This document shows, in pieces, positions 1 through 10,030 of a stretch of DNA of 64,000 nucleotides (within the stretch, counting starts at the first letter, position 1; each line of letters starts with the position of its first letter). The position numbers and the translations under genes were made by a program. Where the stretch lies: positions 24,726,527-24,790,526 of the forward strand of contig NC_030384.2 of NCBI RefSeq assembly GCF_001625215.2, read 5' to 3'. Below the pieces are notes generated by a model, which did no database searches, was not told the origin of the DNA, and was given only the letters and a program-made list of their open reading frames with translations. This stretch comes from Daucus carota subsp. sativus (lineage: Eukaryota; Streptophyta; Magnoliopsida; Apiales; Apiaceae).

Positions 1-1611
1 AGTTTATAAAAATTGAAAAGTTTTGTAGTACTAGTAGATTTTCCTTATTATTCTTCATTTTGTAACAAATAATAAGCGATTCAAATTTAAGTACCGAATC
101 ATCATCTTAAAGTTATTTTCAGAAAACCCATCATCTTAAACGTTTGTAAGAGAAAATCTTCTCTATCAAACCATCACTCTCGTGCCTGCGATCGAAATGG
201 GGTATTTAATCTGCACAAAATCTCGGGGGTACGTACAATCAAAGATTCAAAGATGTGGAGCCAACAATAGTAGTGGGTATCGTCGACGTTATCGATATTA
301 AAGGTTCAGATGCAAGAGATTACGATCCGATAACGTTTTTCATTTACTCTATTCTTTGAGTTGGTAAGATTATTATCATAATTTCTGCAAATCAAAATCT
401 CCTCGTCCTTAATAAAAGAGGTACTTTTTTTCTCGTTTATCTTATTTATAGACTTAATGTTTGGTATATGATTTGGTGTTTGTTTAGATTGTTATATGTT
501 GTGATAATACATACAATCTAAAATTCTTTTTTATTTTTCTGTTCTAATTCTGAGGTCTTTTTCGGTAGAACGGTGATCAGAATCAATGATTTGGATAATT
601 GGTAATTTTTATTTGTATTAGTGAAAAGATCAAGTTGATTTACGGAATCTATATTTTTCTAACAATTTTCCGGCATTTTTTGTTTTGATCGGATTTGATG
701 AAGGTGGCATGTTTTGTTTTCTAACATAATACTTGTTGAATATATGATCGTAATGCGTGTTCTTGATTTTGTGGGTGTTCTGGGTATCTCTTGAATGTGT
801 AGGTGTGTGAAGTGTGTGTTTTAATCTTTTGTATTGAAAATGTTAGTTGTTAAAATGTTTTTTTTAGATACTTGCACCAATGGATATACAATTTTGTTAT
901 GATTTTAATATTTTTGATTTTATTAATGTTGGTATCGTGTTCATATAATATATTTGTTAATATGCAACGATTGTCTTTTAAAAAAAGTAGTCTTTAAATA
1001 CGTCGGTTTTTTTGATAATATCTCGAGCAAATTTGGCATGTTTATAAACTGTAAATTATGATGTTTTGAATCTCAATGCTCATTTTGTGCTTGATTTGAT
1101 GTTTTAAATTTTAGTATAAATATTATTTATGATATCATTTAGTGTCAATTATGTTGATTAATAAAGGATGATTTTGTTATGCCTTTAACGGCAATTGTGC
1201 CTTTGATGGCTATTGTGCCTTTGATGGCAATTGTTACCTATTTGGTTGCTGTAATTGATATGTTACCTATTTTATTTTGTGATTGTAATTGAATAAATAT
1301 TCTTTATGAATATTTAGTGCCATTTATGGGGGGTCATTATTGATGACTTTATTGTGCCGTTAATGGCTTTCAGTGCCAATTCTATGGCTTGTATTACCAT
1401 TTTGATTGTCGTAATATATAATATATTTAATTATTTTTTAAACTCTATTTTTATTCCTCAATTATATTATTAAATTTTTATTTGTCTAACTAAAGGATTT
1501 TCCGTTGGTTAGAGATTTACTAATATTTCTACATTATTTTATTTCTCTCTATTTTTTATATATATATTCTTTTGATTTTTTATTAGATTTACTATCTTTT
1601 TCACATTAATT

Positions 1612-1648
<37 letters not shown>

Positions 1649-1980
1649 TTCTTGTATATTGAGTTATGTTTTGTTTGATTTGTTTCTTTTTTGAGGATAC
1701 TTTGGAAGCGAGGTGTATGTGACTTCCTTCATGGGTATTTTTTTCTCATTCATTTAAGCTTTATTGTCTAAACGTCCGGAGTTGTGCTTGCATGACTTTC
1801 GGTTAAATGATAAACTTTCTTGAAAGAAAGATATCCTGGATGCGGTTTATTGTATTTCGATACAATTCATCTACGTGTATGTAGACCTTACAAAAAAAAG
1901 TAATTTCAAAATATAATACATAAATAAGATGCAGAACACTAACTAATACTTGAAATAAGGAAATGATTCTAAGGGTTCTC
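1..1980. other. AT-rich region, no gene supported
   Basis: I see no supportable coding region. The first 400 bases are less AT-rich than what follows, and a possible splice donor lies near 370, so this could be the leader exon and first intron of a transcript. No reading frame confirms that. The stretch also holds a short (TA)n run at about 1615-1644 and an 18 bp minisatellite, listed separately. Confidence 0.5.
1181..1234. repeat. 18 bp minisatellite, three units
   Basis: Three tandem units of the form GCCTTTGATGGCAATTGT are visible, at 1181-1198, 1199-1216 and 1217-1234. The first unit reads TTAACGG and the second reads GGCTATT in place of the consensus. Looser relatives (GTGCCGTTAATGGC) recur near 1352, so the motif seems to have spread locally. 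Confidence 0.8.
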
Positions 1981-2008
1981 TACTCAATGGTTCTCTCTGT
2001 AACATGAC

Positions 2009-2010
<2 letters not shown>

Positions 2011-2093
<83 letters not shown>
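2011..2093. repeat. (AT)n microsatellite
   Basis: An uninterrupted AT dinucleotide tract of about 41 units. It creates a spurious poly-Tyr/Ile reading frame on the minus strand. Such tracts are usually length-polymorphic. Confidence 0.97.
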
Positions 2094-2095
<2 letters not shown>

Positions 2096-2546
2096 GAAAT
2101 GGGTGATATTTGAATGTAATTAAAGAGTGATAATCTAACTACTAACTGTGTATCATTGATTCTAAAATGAATAAAGGCTTGTTGTGATTTCGTATTTGTA
2201 TAGGTTGTTATTAGTTGTACTTGCTCACATATTCCAAAAAACATCTACAAAGAAAAAAATAGTTAAAAATTGTAACCGACGCCATATAATTTTTAACATT
2301 AAATTTAAAAAGATTACTTATCAAAGATTTATTTTGTCTTGTATCATTCATGATACTGGAAAAAATCAGTGAATTCAAACACATGCGGCGGGATGAATAT
2401 AACGCCTTCAGTCACCAATATTTCTGTCATGTGATTCAAATGGATGTAGATATTATTTCTAGAACAGTTGTTTGCATGCATTTCAGAATATCGCCTAACA
2501 AAGAAAATTTTGATTTCATAGATTTCCCCTTCAATAAATTGTAGTG

Positions 2547-2760
2547 CTGAGCATTCGGTTCGATTAACCGAATATCGAATCGAAATTATCGAAATACTTC
2601 GATTTGGTTAACCGAACCGAAATATTTCGGTTTTAAATCGGTTATGATTTTCTGTGTATTTCGGTATTTCGGTTTTTTGGGTTTTTTTACCGACTTAACC
2701 GAAAAACTCGAGTAACTAAAATATTTAAAATAATACATATATTATATACATAAAAGTTTA
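2547..2760. repeat. Truncated hAT-type MITE end
   Basis: The segment begins GAGCATTCGGTTCG and then repeats CGGTT/AACCG words, matching the terminus of the complete element at 37869-38592. I see no matching opposite terminus within the next kilobase, so this appears to be one end of a degraded copy. Confidence 0.5.
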
Positions 2761-4095
2761 TTTTTCAATAAATCTTATAATATATAAGCCACACAGCAAC
2801 TCACCAGTGACCAGACTAGCTACTTCCACTTCATACATTAACCTAATTTCTAATTGTATCTTTCGGGTTTCGACGGCATCTTCTTAATGATTCAATATAG
2901 ATGAAATGAGGATGATAATTTGTTTAAAATATAAAGTCGGGGTCTTACTAAAAGCTCCAGAGAGTGTCTCATTCCATGTTATTAATTAACATGGCATGTT
3001 TGTACCAGATTTACGAAAGAAACATCTAAAAAATCATGCGCTTAGTGAAATCGTTTTAAAGCAAGTTCAAATCCTAAAGTCTGAATGAGAAATACAACTG
3101 ATAATCATTTGAATTATACCTAGTTAATAAGCATTCTAATTAAAATGCAAAAAACATAATACTTGTTTCAAGCTTTGTATTTTCCTTGGTTCCTCTCTGC
3201 TGCCAACTTCTTCTTGTTCTTGGTAGGATCCGGGCTCTTAAAATTCAATTGGGAGGAATCATCCAAATGTATACTGGAACCGGAAGCCTACATGACCTTA
3301 TTTAATTCAAAATTTTATTTGAAGATGCAAATTACGAATATAATTGTCTTACCTGTGTCATTGATTCTTGCATGTTATGTGTATGACAATTTTCATCTAT
3401 GTTGTTAGGGACAATCCATGAGGCATAGTACATGAAGGATTCATCTTCATTGTTTCCGGATTTGAGTAGACCGGGCAATATAGACCCAAAACCATATATC
3501 CAGTCCAAACCAAACCAATTTTTAAAATCTCGCCCAACAAAAACTCACATATTTTATTTGGATTTGGTTGGTTGTGAAATCACATTTTTTATCCAAAATA
3601 TAGACCAAATATATGATATCCATATTTCAAAGAAAAGATTTCAACCTAGAGTTTGTGAGATGTCCAAGTTGCCCCTAACTTCATCTCCTTCAAATAATAA
3701 CTCAAATAGAAGGAAACGAAAAAACCCAAAAGGATTGTTTTAAGTTTTATGGAACGAAACTCGATTTCATTGAAGAAGAAACAAACACGATGTTTACCGA
3801 TAGAAAATTATAAACAAGAGAAGAGGTGGTGTGTGCATGGAGAAGGGGCGGTTAGTAATTGAGATTAATATAATAGAGAGAGAATTGAGACGAGAAGAAA
3901 GGGGTTAAGATATGGATGTGGAGATGGGTAGAAGAGGTGGATTAAAAGATGGAGGTGGTTAGGATTCGAGGGAGATGGGGTGGCTAACTCTTATGAGAGA
4001 GAATTTTCATTCGCCCTCCCATATTTTGTAGTTCTTATAAATATATTAAATTTGAAAAATGAAAAATAAGTATTTAGCAATAAAATTTTGGAATT

Positions 4096-5215
4096 TTGGG
4101 TCCCCTGTTATATACATGTCTTATATTCGTTTTGAAAACGATCCAAATCCGAAGGTAACGTTAAATCCAAAAAAATATGATCACATATATGAGCACTCAT
4201 ATACCCGCTCAAATTAGGTACCATATTATTTTTTATGATATGATCCTACCTGAATACCCAATATAATCTATGATTCATATTCGATTCGAACACATATACA
4301 TATTATATTTTTAACTCATTACATTTGTAAGTAAATAGTAAAACTCTAAGATCTTATTTAAATTTGAATCTTCATAACATATGATTTATTCACCGTGATA
4401 ATGCATATCATCGCTTTGATCTGCCGCAGGGGATTCGTTTTAATATCCCATCTGAGTTGAGGATGACATATGATAAGAAAGGGGATTTCTGCTTCTCTGC
4501 TGGCAGTTCTGATGGCCTCAAGAAGTATAAGTCAGAGTCCTCTGCTGAGGCTGAGAAGAGGGGACGGGAGAAAGGCAAAGCGAAGATCATGCATGAGTTC
4601 TGTTTCAACGACGACGGACTGCTTTCTCAAGAAGCCCTCAACTTATTGGATGGTGGCAACCTCCACTGTTTCTCTGGAGCACCTCTTGATTCATTGGTGG
4701 GTAATGGTGTGTAGGCAAAAGATGTGGTGCGTAATGTTTTAATGGGGTCGTTTTCAAAGCTCCTCCCCAATCTTGGTTTTCTCTTGTCTTCATCAGCTGA
4801 CAGTAGGGCCCTTGATGGACTGTTGAATGTTGAGAGTGTCCTTCAGCTCATGGGATTTGGTAAGGCTAACAAAGTCGGAGGGGTGCGCATGTTGGGTGTG
4901 GCTGGTCTTTGATCTCCACTACGTGGTTATGAAGTGCTGCAGTTTAGTTATTATCGTTTTAGTTGTTTTGGTTTAGGTCTCAGATCCTCTTTCAAAGTTG
5001 TATGTAATGCAACTTCTTTTGTTAGTAGCTTGTTCTACTAATTTCAATCTGCTCTGTTCAGGCCTTCATGGGGTCATTGTAAGATTTTTTGAGATTTAAT
5101 GAATAACAGTTCGTTGCTTTTCAAAAAAAAATCTTCATATATATTTAATAAGTTATATACACATACATATAATTATAAGTTTTAGTTTATAATTATTATA
5201 ATTCTATGTGCACCG
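4096..5215. mobile_element. Partial hAT-type repeat split by a LINE piece
   Basis: Bases 4096-4405 and 5132-5215 align by eye with consecutive parts of the intact element at 26242-26984. Shared text includes TTTTGAAAACGATCCAAATC and the stretch ending ATCTTCATATATATTTAATA. The intact copy runs continuously across the point where this one is interrupted, so about 0.7 kb was inserted here later. Both outer ends of this copy are missing. Confidence 0.65.
4410..5131 (+). mobile_element. Retroposed LINE-like segment with poly-A tail
   Basis: This insertion ends in A9 (5123-5131), preceded by a 3' untranslated-like stretch. Its 5' part reads as broken coding sequence. An open frame from 4457 to a stop at 4712-4714 continues in the same frame from 4724 to 4912. 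The peptide is Ser/Gly-rich with a short charged KR/E stretch and ends MLGVAGL. I recognise no domain. The closest guess is the ORF1 tail and 3' end of a plant L1-type element with an internal deletion. Retroposition is supported by the poly-A tail and by the uninterrupted paralogous repeat at 26.6 kb. Confidence 0.55.
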
Positions 5216-5526
5216 GTAAATTCGAAAAAAAATTACAACAAATTTCATTAAGCAATTATATAACACATATATAATTTATGATAATATATTGTTTATATTA
5301 ATTTCTTTCGTAATCATTAGCTAACTAGACATATTTTTATTATGAATAATCAAACTAAATTCAGCAAACAGAACATCATTTCATTAACTAAAATAATTAA
5401 AATTTAGTAAAGCATAAAATATTGATAATGCCAAACAACTCTCTCTCCCTGACAAAAAACATACTCTCTCTCTAGGCTGCCAAACACCGCCGCCGCCTCC
5501 TCTACTCGCAACACCCACCCTTATAC

Positions 5527-5886
5527 TTGCAACTCCATCCCTCGACCCTCGCCATTCCATCTTCCACCGTCCCCGAACTTTACAGCCCCCATGATTTCAC
5601 ATCCAAATCAACACACACCGACACCCCCTCGTCGCCTCCCTTCACCTCCCCTCCTTGGAGCTTCAAATATTTGGAGATACTAGGCTACCTAAAAAATGAT
5701 TGTCTGGTAGTAAACTGTGTGGTAAGCATTCTTGATTCTAGTACAGGATTTGAAATCTCATCCCCGAGTAATTTTACATCCGATTACTTATCTTCATCGA
5801 TAAATAATCAGATTCTAAAGCTTAAGAAATCACAAAGAATGAAGGTTTCTGACAGCGAGGATACAAAATTGCCAAATTCGGGGTAA
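5527..5886 (+). pseudogene. Possible captured MATH-domain fragment
   Basis: An open frame of 119 codons inside the composite element. Its middle (about residues 46-70) contains YLKNDCLVVNCVV, which resembles the YLKDDCL..NC.VGVV strand of the MATH domain in plant BTB/POZ-MATH (BPM) proteins, the substrate adaptors of CUL3 ligases. Nothing resembling a BTB domain follows. The N-terminal part is Pro/Ser/Thr-rich and looks like translated leader sequence. If the match holds, a host exon was carried off by the surrounding transposon. The resemblance rests on about 15 residues from memory of the family, so it is tentative. Confidence 0.3.
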
Positions 5887-6290
5887 CAGTAGAAGTAATC
5901 AACGAATTTGAATCTTCATCGCAGATACAAGGGCTTATTAACGAGACCCTAGAGTACATGTAGTTTGAGAGAAAAAAGAGGTTCTGCTTCAATCATGATT
6001 ATACACTGGTTCCAATTAATTATAATAAGGGTTTATATCAATAAAGAACATACATGAGTCCTTCCTCAGTTAAGAGTCTACTATTTTTTATGAATATGCA
6101 TATTTTAAATTCATAACTATTTTTGTGAAAAACGTGGATATCCATATTTTAATCCATAACCATATAAAACGAAATCAAATTATAACCATATTTGATATAA
6201 TATAATTAATATATGGTTTTGGTTCATAAACCGGTCCAAATCTATATTAACCAACCAAAATTGGTCCAAAATCATATTCTGACAGGTCTA

Positions 6291-7640
6291 GGTTTGAGTA
6301 AGAGCTTGATCATGTAGAATTTGTTCTCAGTAGTCTTCAATATGCTTGGAATTGCATTACAATTGTTCTGTAGTATACAAATTTCAATAAGAAAAATTTC
6401 TAAAAATAATTTGATTTAAAGAGTTAAAGGCTGTTCGCACCTTTGAATGTTCAGTGGAGAAGGAAGGATAGCAGAAAAGAAGAGGAGCAAGGAACGGGGA
6501 GCAGAAGAGAAGTTTGTGTTTTATTTTTTTAGTTTCAAATGACATATGTAGCAGGCTGGTATTTCAAATTATTTTATTTTGGCTTTTGTTTAGTTTTGAT
6601 GGAATTGGACAAATTTAAACCTAAATTTTATAAAATTTGTCAAACAGTGAATTTGAACAATTACAGTATTTTGAAATCAAATCAAGGTTACCAAACATGA
6701 TATAAATGTGTTTATAATTATAATTCTAAAAACTTTAAGTTTAATAACTCAAAAATATTCATAACAATTAGGAAAAATTTAGGTATTTAATTTAGAATTA
6801 AATTTGAAATTCTAATTTTAAACATTTATAGACTACTAACTTTTTTCATCATCTAAAATATATATATATATATATATATTATAAAGTTCAACATACACCC
6901 TAAAACGATGGAGTTTCATAAATTTATTCTGCATTCTTTAATAAAAATCTAAAATGTTGAACAATATGCAGCATGTTAAATATTGTATTGGACAATACAT
7001 TCAACAACTATAATAATAAATATTTTACATAATAGAATATTATGTATTATTTGTAAAAAAAATTGAATGATAATTATTAGAATTGAAATATGTCGATGAT
7101 TAAGTGATAAAAATTTTAAAAAATTGAAAAATAAAGTAGGTTTACATTTTAATTCATTATTTTAGATTTTATATAATGATGTGGAATGATTTGGAGACTC
7201 AAACTAAATCCATCCTAATTTCACTATCTTGTGAAAACAAATTATTCAAAATAAATTGATTTTTTTTCGATTCATAAAATATCATTTGTATTTTTATTGC
7301 TCATGGGTACTAATAGAAGCGAGATCTAATCCAACATGTAGAATAATGATTTTACAAAAAAACAAAATTACAAAAGAAGAAATAAATGGCAAGATCCACT
7401 GATATTTATTTTTCACGATAAAATCTTTTCACAAACTAATAAAATAAATTTTAATAAATATAATTTTTATATGCATGAATTGCAAAAAAAAAAAATCTGT
7501 AAATATTCGGATGAACGGAGAGTATCGTCAGGTGTCAGGACAAATAAAATGAACTCGAAAAATAATCACAAAATCATGTGGTTGCCAACCTATAATTGAT
7601 CATTATTTTATTGTTTTATATCTCAAAGTACCAAGAAAGT
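6291..7640. other. AT-rich intergenic region
   Basis: No supported gene. There is a short (AT)n run near 6859-6880. A lone GGATGAACGGAGAGTAT near 7508 may be one end of a decayed Stowaway-type MITE. The rest is low-complexity A/T sequence upstream of the RING gene promoter. Confidence 0.5.
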
Positions 7641-7651
7641 CACGACCCTTG

Positions 7652-7659
7652 TATAAATA
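7652..7659 (+). promoter_or_regulatory. Probable TATA box of the RING E3 gene
   Basis: TATAAATA lies about 480 bp before the start codon, followed by a pyrimidine-rich leader typical of a plant 5' untranslated region. A short upstream ORF of 7 codons (ATG at 7766) and likely leader splice sites (CAG/GTTAAA near 7784; a T-rich tract and AG near 7975 or 8023) suggest an intron in the leader. These are inferences from sequence alone. Confidence 0.45.
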
Positions 7660-8141
7660 TCATCATCCATTTTCCCAAGCGCTTTCTCTTTTTCTTTTCA
7701 CTCCAAATCTGTTTCTCAATATACTCTCCTCTTCACCACCAGATTCATATCACTCTTTGCGAATTATGAAGAAAATCAAATCAGGTTAAAATATTCTATC
7801 TTGCAATCACCCTTCACTTAATTTTGTTTTAGTAGTAAATCTTGATTTTCTTGTTTCTTAATTAGTCATTTCATTTGTAATTAACTGTAATTGATTCTTG
7901 ATTTCTTGTTTTAGATCACCCATTTAGATGAAATATATGTGTAGTTATAAATACAGAAGTTCTTGTTTATGTAGGGTGAGAAGTGATGTTCTTGATCTGA
8001 AAAATGGGTTATTTTTGTGTTTAGGTTTTGAGGCTTTTTGTGATGTGGGTCTTGGAAAATGTGACAGAAAGAACTGAAATTTGCAATCTTTGGTAAAGGG
8101 TTTTTAGGGTTTGGTGATTTTCTGTAGCTTGATATATAGAA

Positions 8142-9452
8142 ATGATGGATGATGGTAATGATAATGATGCTAGTGTGGATGGTATGGTAATGGACTTGGA
8201 TTTGAATCGAGAGCCCGAGATTGTTAGTTCAGGATTGGCGTTGGGGCCTTTTATAAGTGAACTAGAGAATACCCAAGATCGAATTGAAGACAGGATGCGA
8301 CAGCTTGAGGAGGTTTCGTCTAGGGCTAGGCAACGTCAGAGGTGGAGACAGACTCGAAACTTGATTGCGGAGTCGAGTAGTTTTGTTGGGTATGAGCCGA
8401 GAGGGGTGATTGAGAGTGGAATGCGTAATGGGGAGGAGAGACTAGCTGGTTGTAAAAGGGATAGTAGTCATCTAGTGGCGAATGCGTTGGAGATGGATTT
8501 GGATACTGGAAAGGATAGTGGTAATAGTGGGGGACTTTTTGATTGTAATATATGCTTGGACATGGCAAAGGAACCTGTAGTGACGTGTTGTGGTCACTTG
8601 TTCTGTTGGGCATGTTATTATCAGTTCTCTGTTGACTCGAACTCGAGTGCTAAGGAGTGTCCTGTTTGTAGGGGAGAGGTCACAGATGCAAGTATTACCC
8701 CGATATATGGAAATGCCAGTAATACCCAGTTGATGGAGACTGAGACTGGCTTGAAGATACCTCCTAGGCCACCAGCACATCGTATAGAGAGTGTGAGGCA
8801 ACAGCGTGTCAACCAACGTATTACCCATATTCCAGTTGCAGAAGCACTTCGACGTATAAGGATTAGCATTGGGGCAACTACAGAGCAGCCAAGACAGGAA
8901 GGTGTTAACAATGTGCCTGGAGAACAGCCCACACAGCCGAATCTTCCCAATGCAAATGCTTCTGTGGGAACTAGTTCTCCAGTCTTGCGAAGAGCTGAAG
9001 TTGGGGGTACCTGGCGCCTGCGTTCCCGTCAGTTTTCCAGAGTATTATCAGAAAGTGCTGCTTCACTTTCTTCCGTTTCATCTGCATTGAGTAATGCAGA
9101 AAGGTTAGTTGAAGACCTCGAGACTTACATTCATGGCCGCCTTCTGCGAAGAACTGATTCACAGTTCCGTGCAGTTACTAGTGGGGATATATTTAGCAGC
9201 AGTGATGCTGCTGCTGTGCGAAGAGCGCTCAACACTGTAGATTCTAGTAGTGAGGCAAATTTAGTAGTTAACCTCCCCTCGATTTCTGAAACATATAATG
9301 CTTCTGTTGCTGTTTTAGAAAGTGGTGCCCCTGTTGAAGGAGATGTAACAATGTCCCGTCCTTCCTCTTCCAGAAGAAGAAATGGTGCTTCTCGGACTTC
9401 AGATGTTGATAGTGGAGCCTCTCGAGAATCACGGAGGAGAAGATTGAGGTGA
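8142..9452 (+). CDS. RING-type E3 ubiquitin ligase (RMA-like)
   Basis: A single-exon protein of 436 residues. A C3HC4 RING finger spans about residues 135-176, from CNIC through CGHLFCW to CPVC, with the zinc ligands in place. Such RINGs bind an E2 and transfer ubiquitin to substrates. The spacing and the CGHLFCW..C core are closest to plant RMA/RNF5-type RINGs. Unlike RMA1-3, which are short and end in a membrane anchor, this protein has no hydrophobic tail and ends in an Arg-rich SRRRRLR. An acidic N-terminus with an LDLNREP motif precedes a probable coiled coil at about 38-65. The region after the RING is Ser/Arg-rich and probably disordered. The start is the first ATG of the long frame (ATGATG at 8142). 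Substrate and location are unknown; a soluble or nuclear protein seems likely. Confidence 0.9.
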   Translation: MMDDGNDNDASVDGMVMDLDLNREPEIVSSGLALGPFISELENTQDRIEDRMRQLEEVSSRARQRQRWRQTRNLIAESSSFVGYEPRGVIESGMRNGEERLAGCKRDSSHLVANALEMDLDTGKDSGNSGGLFDCNICLDMAKEPVVTCCGHLFCWACYYQFSVDSNSSAKECPVCRGEVTDASITPIYGNASNTQLMETETGLKIPPRPPAHRIESVRQQRVNQRITHIPVAEALRRIRISIGATTEQPRQEGVNNVPGEQPTQPNLPNANASVGTSSPVLRRAEVGGTWRLRSRQFSRVLSESAASLSSVSSALSNAERLVEDLETYIHGRLLRRTDSQFRAVTSGDIFSSSDAAAVRRALNTVDSSSEANLVVNLPSISETYNASVAVLESGAPVEGDVTMSRPSSSRRRNGASRTSDVDSGASRESRRRRLR

Positions 9453-9880
9453 TTTAATTTTTCAAACTCAAAGGAAAATATGCGTTTTCATCTCTTCGTT
9501 TCTGGAAGTTTAAGTTTCTGTTGACTTACGCTTAACATGCATCTCAACACATGTATAAATCAGATAATTGCAGGCAATTAATTTCGAATTCATTAAGTAC
9601 TCCCTCGTTGCTACAATAGAGACATTTGGCTTCTGTAATTTGTTTGTTCATCCTGATATAAGCATAGATGTGCATTTATGTGTTTCTATATTTGCTTTTT
9701 ATGTGTTTCTATGTTCCAACATTTGAAGAAACTTTACAGTTAATGCATGCATTAGTTATTAGTCATTACTATAGGTAGAGAAGTTGCAAAATACTACTCA
9801 TCCCTTGTAAGTAACTCCCATCGTTAAATTTGTATTAGAATTTACTTTTTATGTTTTTCTAATGTACCAAGTCAAATTAA
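9453..9880. other. 3' flank of the RING gene
   Basis: T-rich sequence with ATGTATAAAT- and TTTATGTGTTTC-like words, compatible with a 3' untranslated region and polyadenylation zone. No separate feature is supported. Confidence 0.4.
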
Positions 9881-9895
9881 ATGTTTACACTGTCC

Positions 9896-10015
9896 TTTTT
9901 TTTTTTTTTTTTTTTTTTTTGCTAATTGATTATACACGCACACGTGGGGAGTCGAACTCCCGACCTCCCGCAAGGGGGTACAAGAGCTCTACCGCCACAC
10001 CAACACCTTGTTGGC
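9896..10015 (-). mobile_element. tRNA-derived SINE
   Basis: Read on the minus strand, this 120 bp element has an A-box-like TGGCGGTAGAGC, a B-box-like AGTTCGACTCC, and a long 3' poly-A (the T run at about 9896-9920 on the plus strand). It is flanked by a perfect 15 bp target duplication, ATGTTTACACTGTCC, at 9881-9895 and 10016-10030. The internal pol III promoter boxes mark a tRNA-derived SINE mobilised by LINE machinery. The intact duplication and long A-tail point to a fairly recent insertion. Confidence 0.93.
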
Positions 10016-10030
10016 ATGTTTACACTGTCC

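Larger units (their letters stand above)
3467..6290. mobile_element. Composite hAT-like element with nested insertions
   Basis: The left end starts TAGACCGGGCAATATA. The reverse complement of the right end starts TAGACCTGTCAGAATATG. The flanking 8-mers are GATTTGAG (3459-3466) and GGTTTGAG (6291-6298), matching at 7 of 8 positions, as expected of an old hAT target duplication. Subterminal regions on both sides are rich in CCAAACC/GGTTTGG words. The interior carries a partial copy of another hAT-type repeat, a LINE-derived segment with a poly-A tract, and a possible MATH-domain fragment. It encodes no transposase. That the two ends belong to one element is an inference, since the termini share only their first bases well. 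Confidence 0.5.

Noticed and set aside
1984..2244. Tyr/Ile-rich minus-strand frame
   Set aside because: It is a translation of the (AT)n microsatellite.
8326..9162. Several frames on both strands overlapping the RING gene
   Set aside because: They are shadows of the RING coding sequence, with no domains of their own.
9940..10015. A tRNA gene on the minus strand
   Set aside because: Box A and box B are present, but the acceptor stem is absent and the unit has poly-A and a 15 bp target duplication, so it is a SINE.
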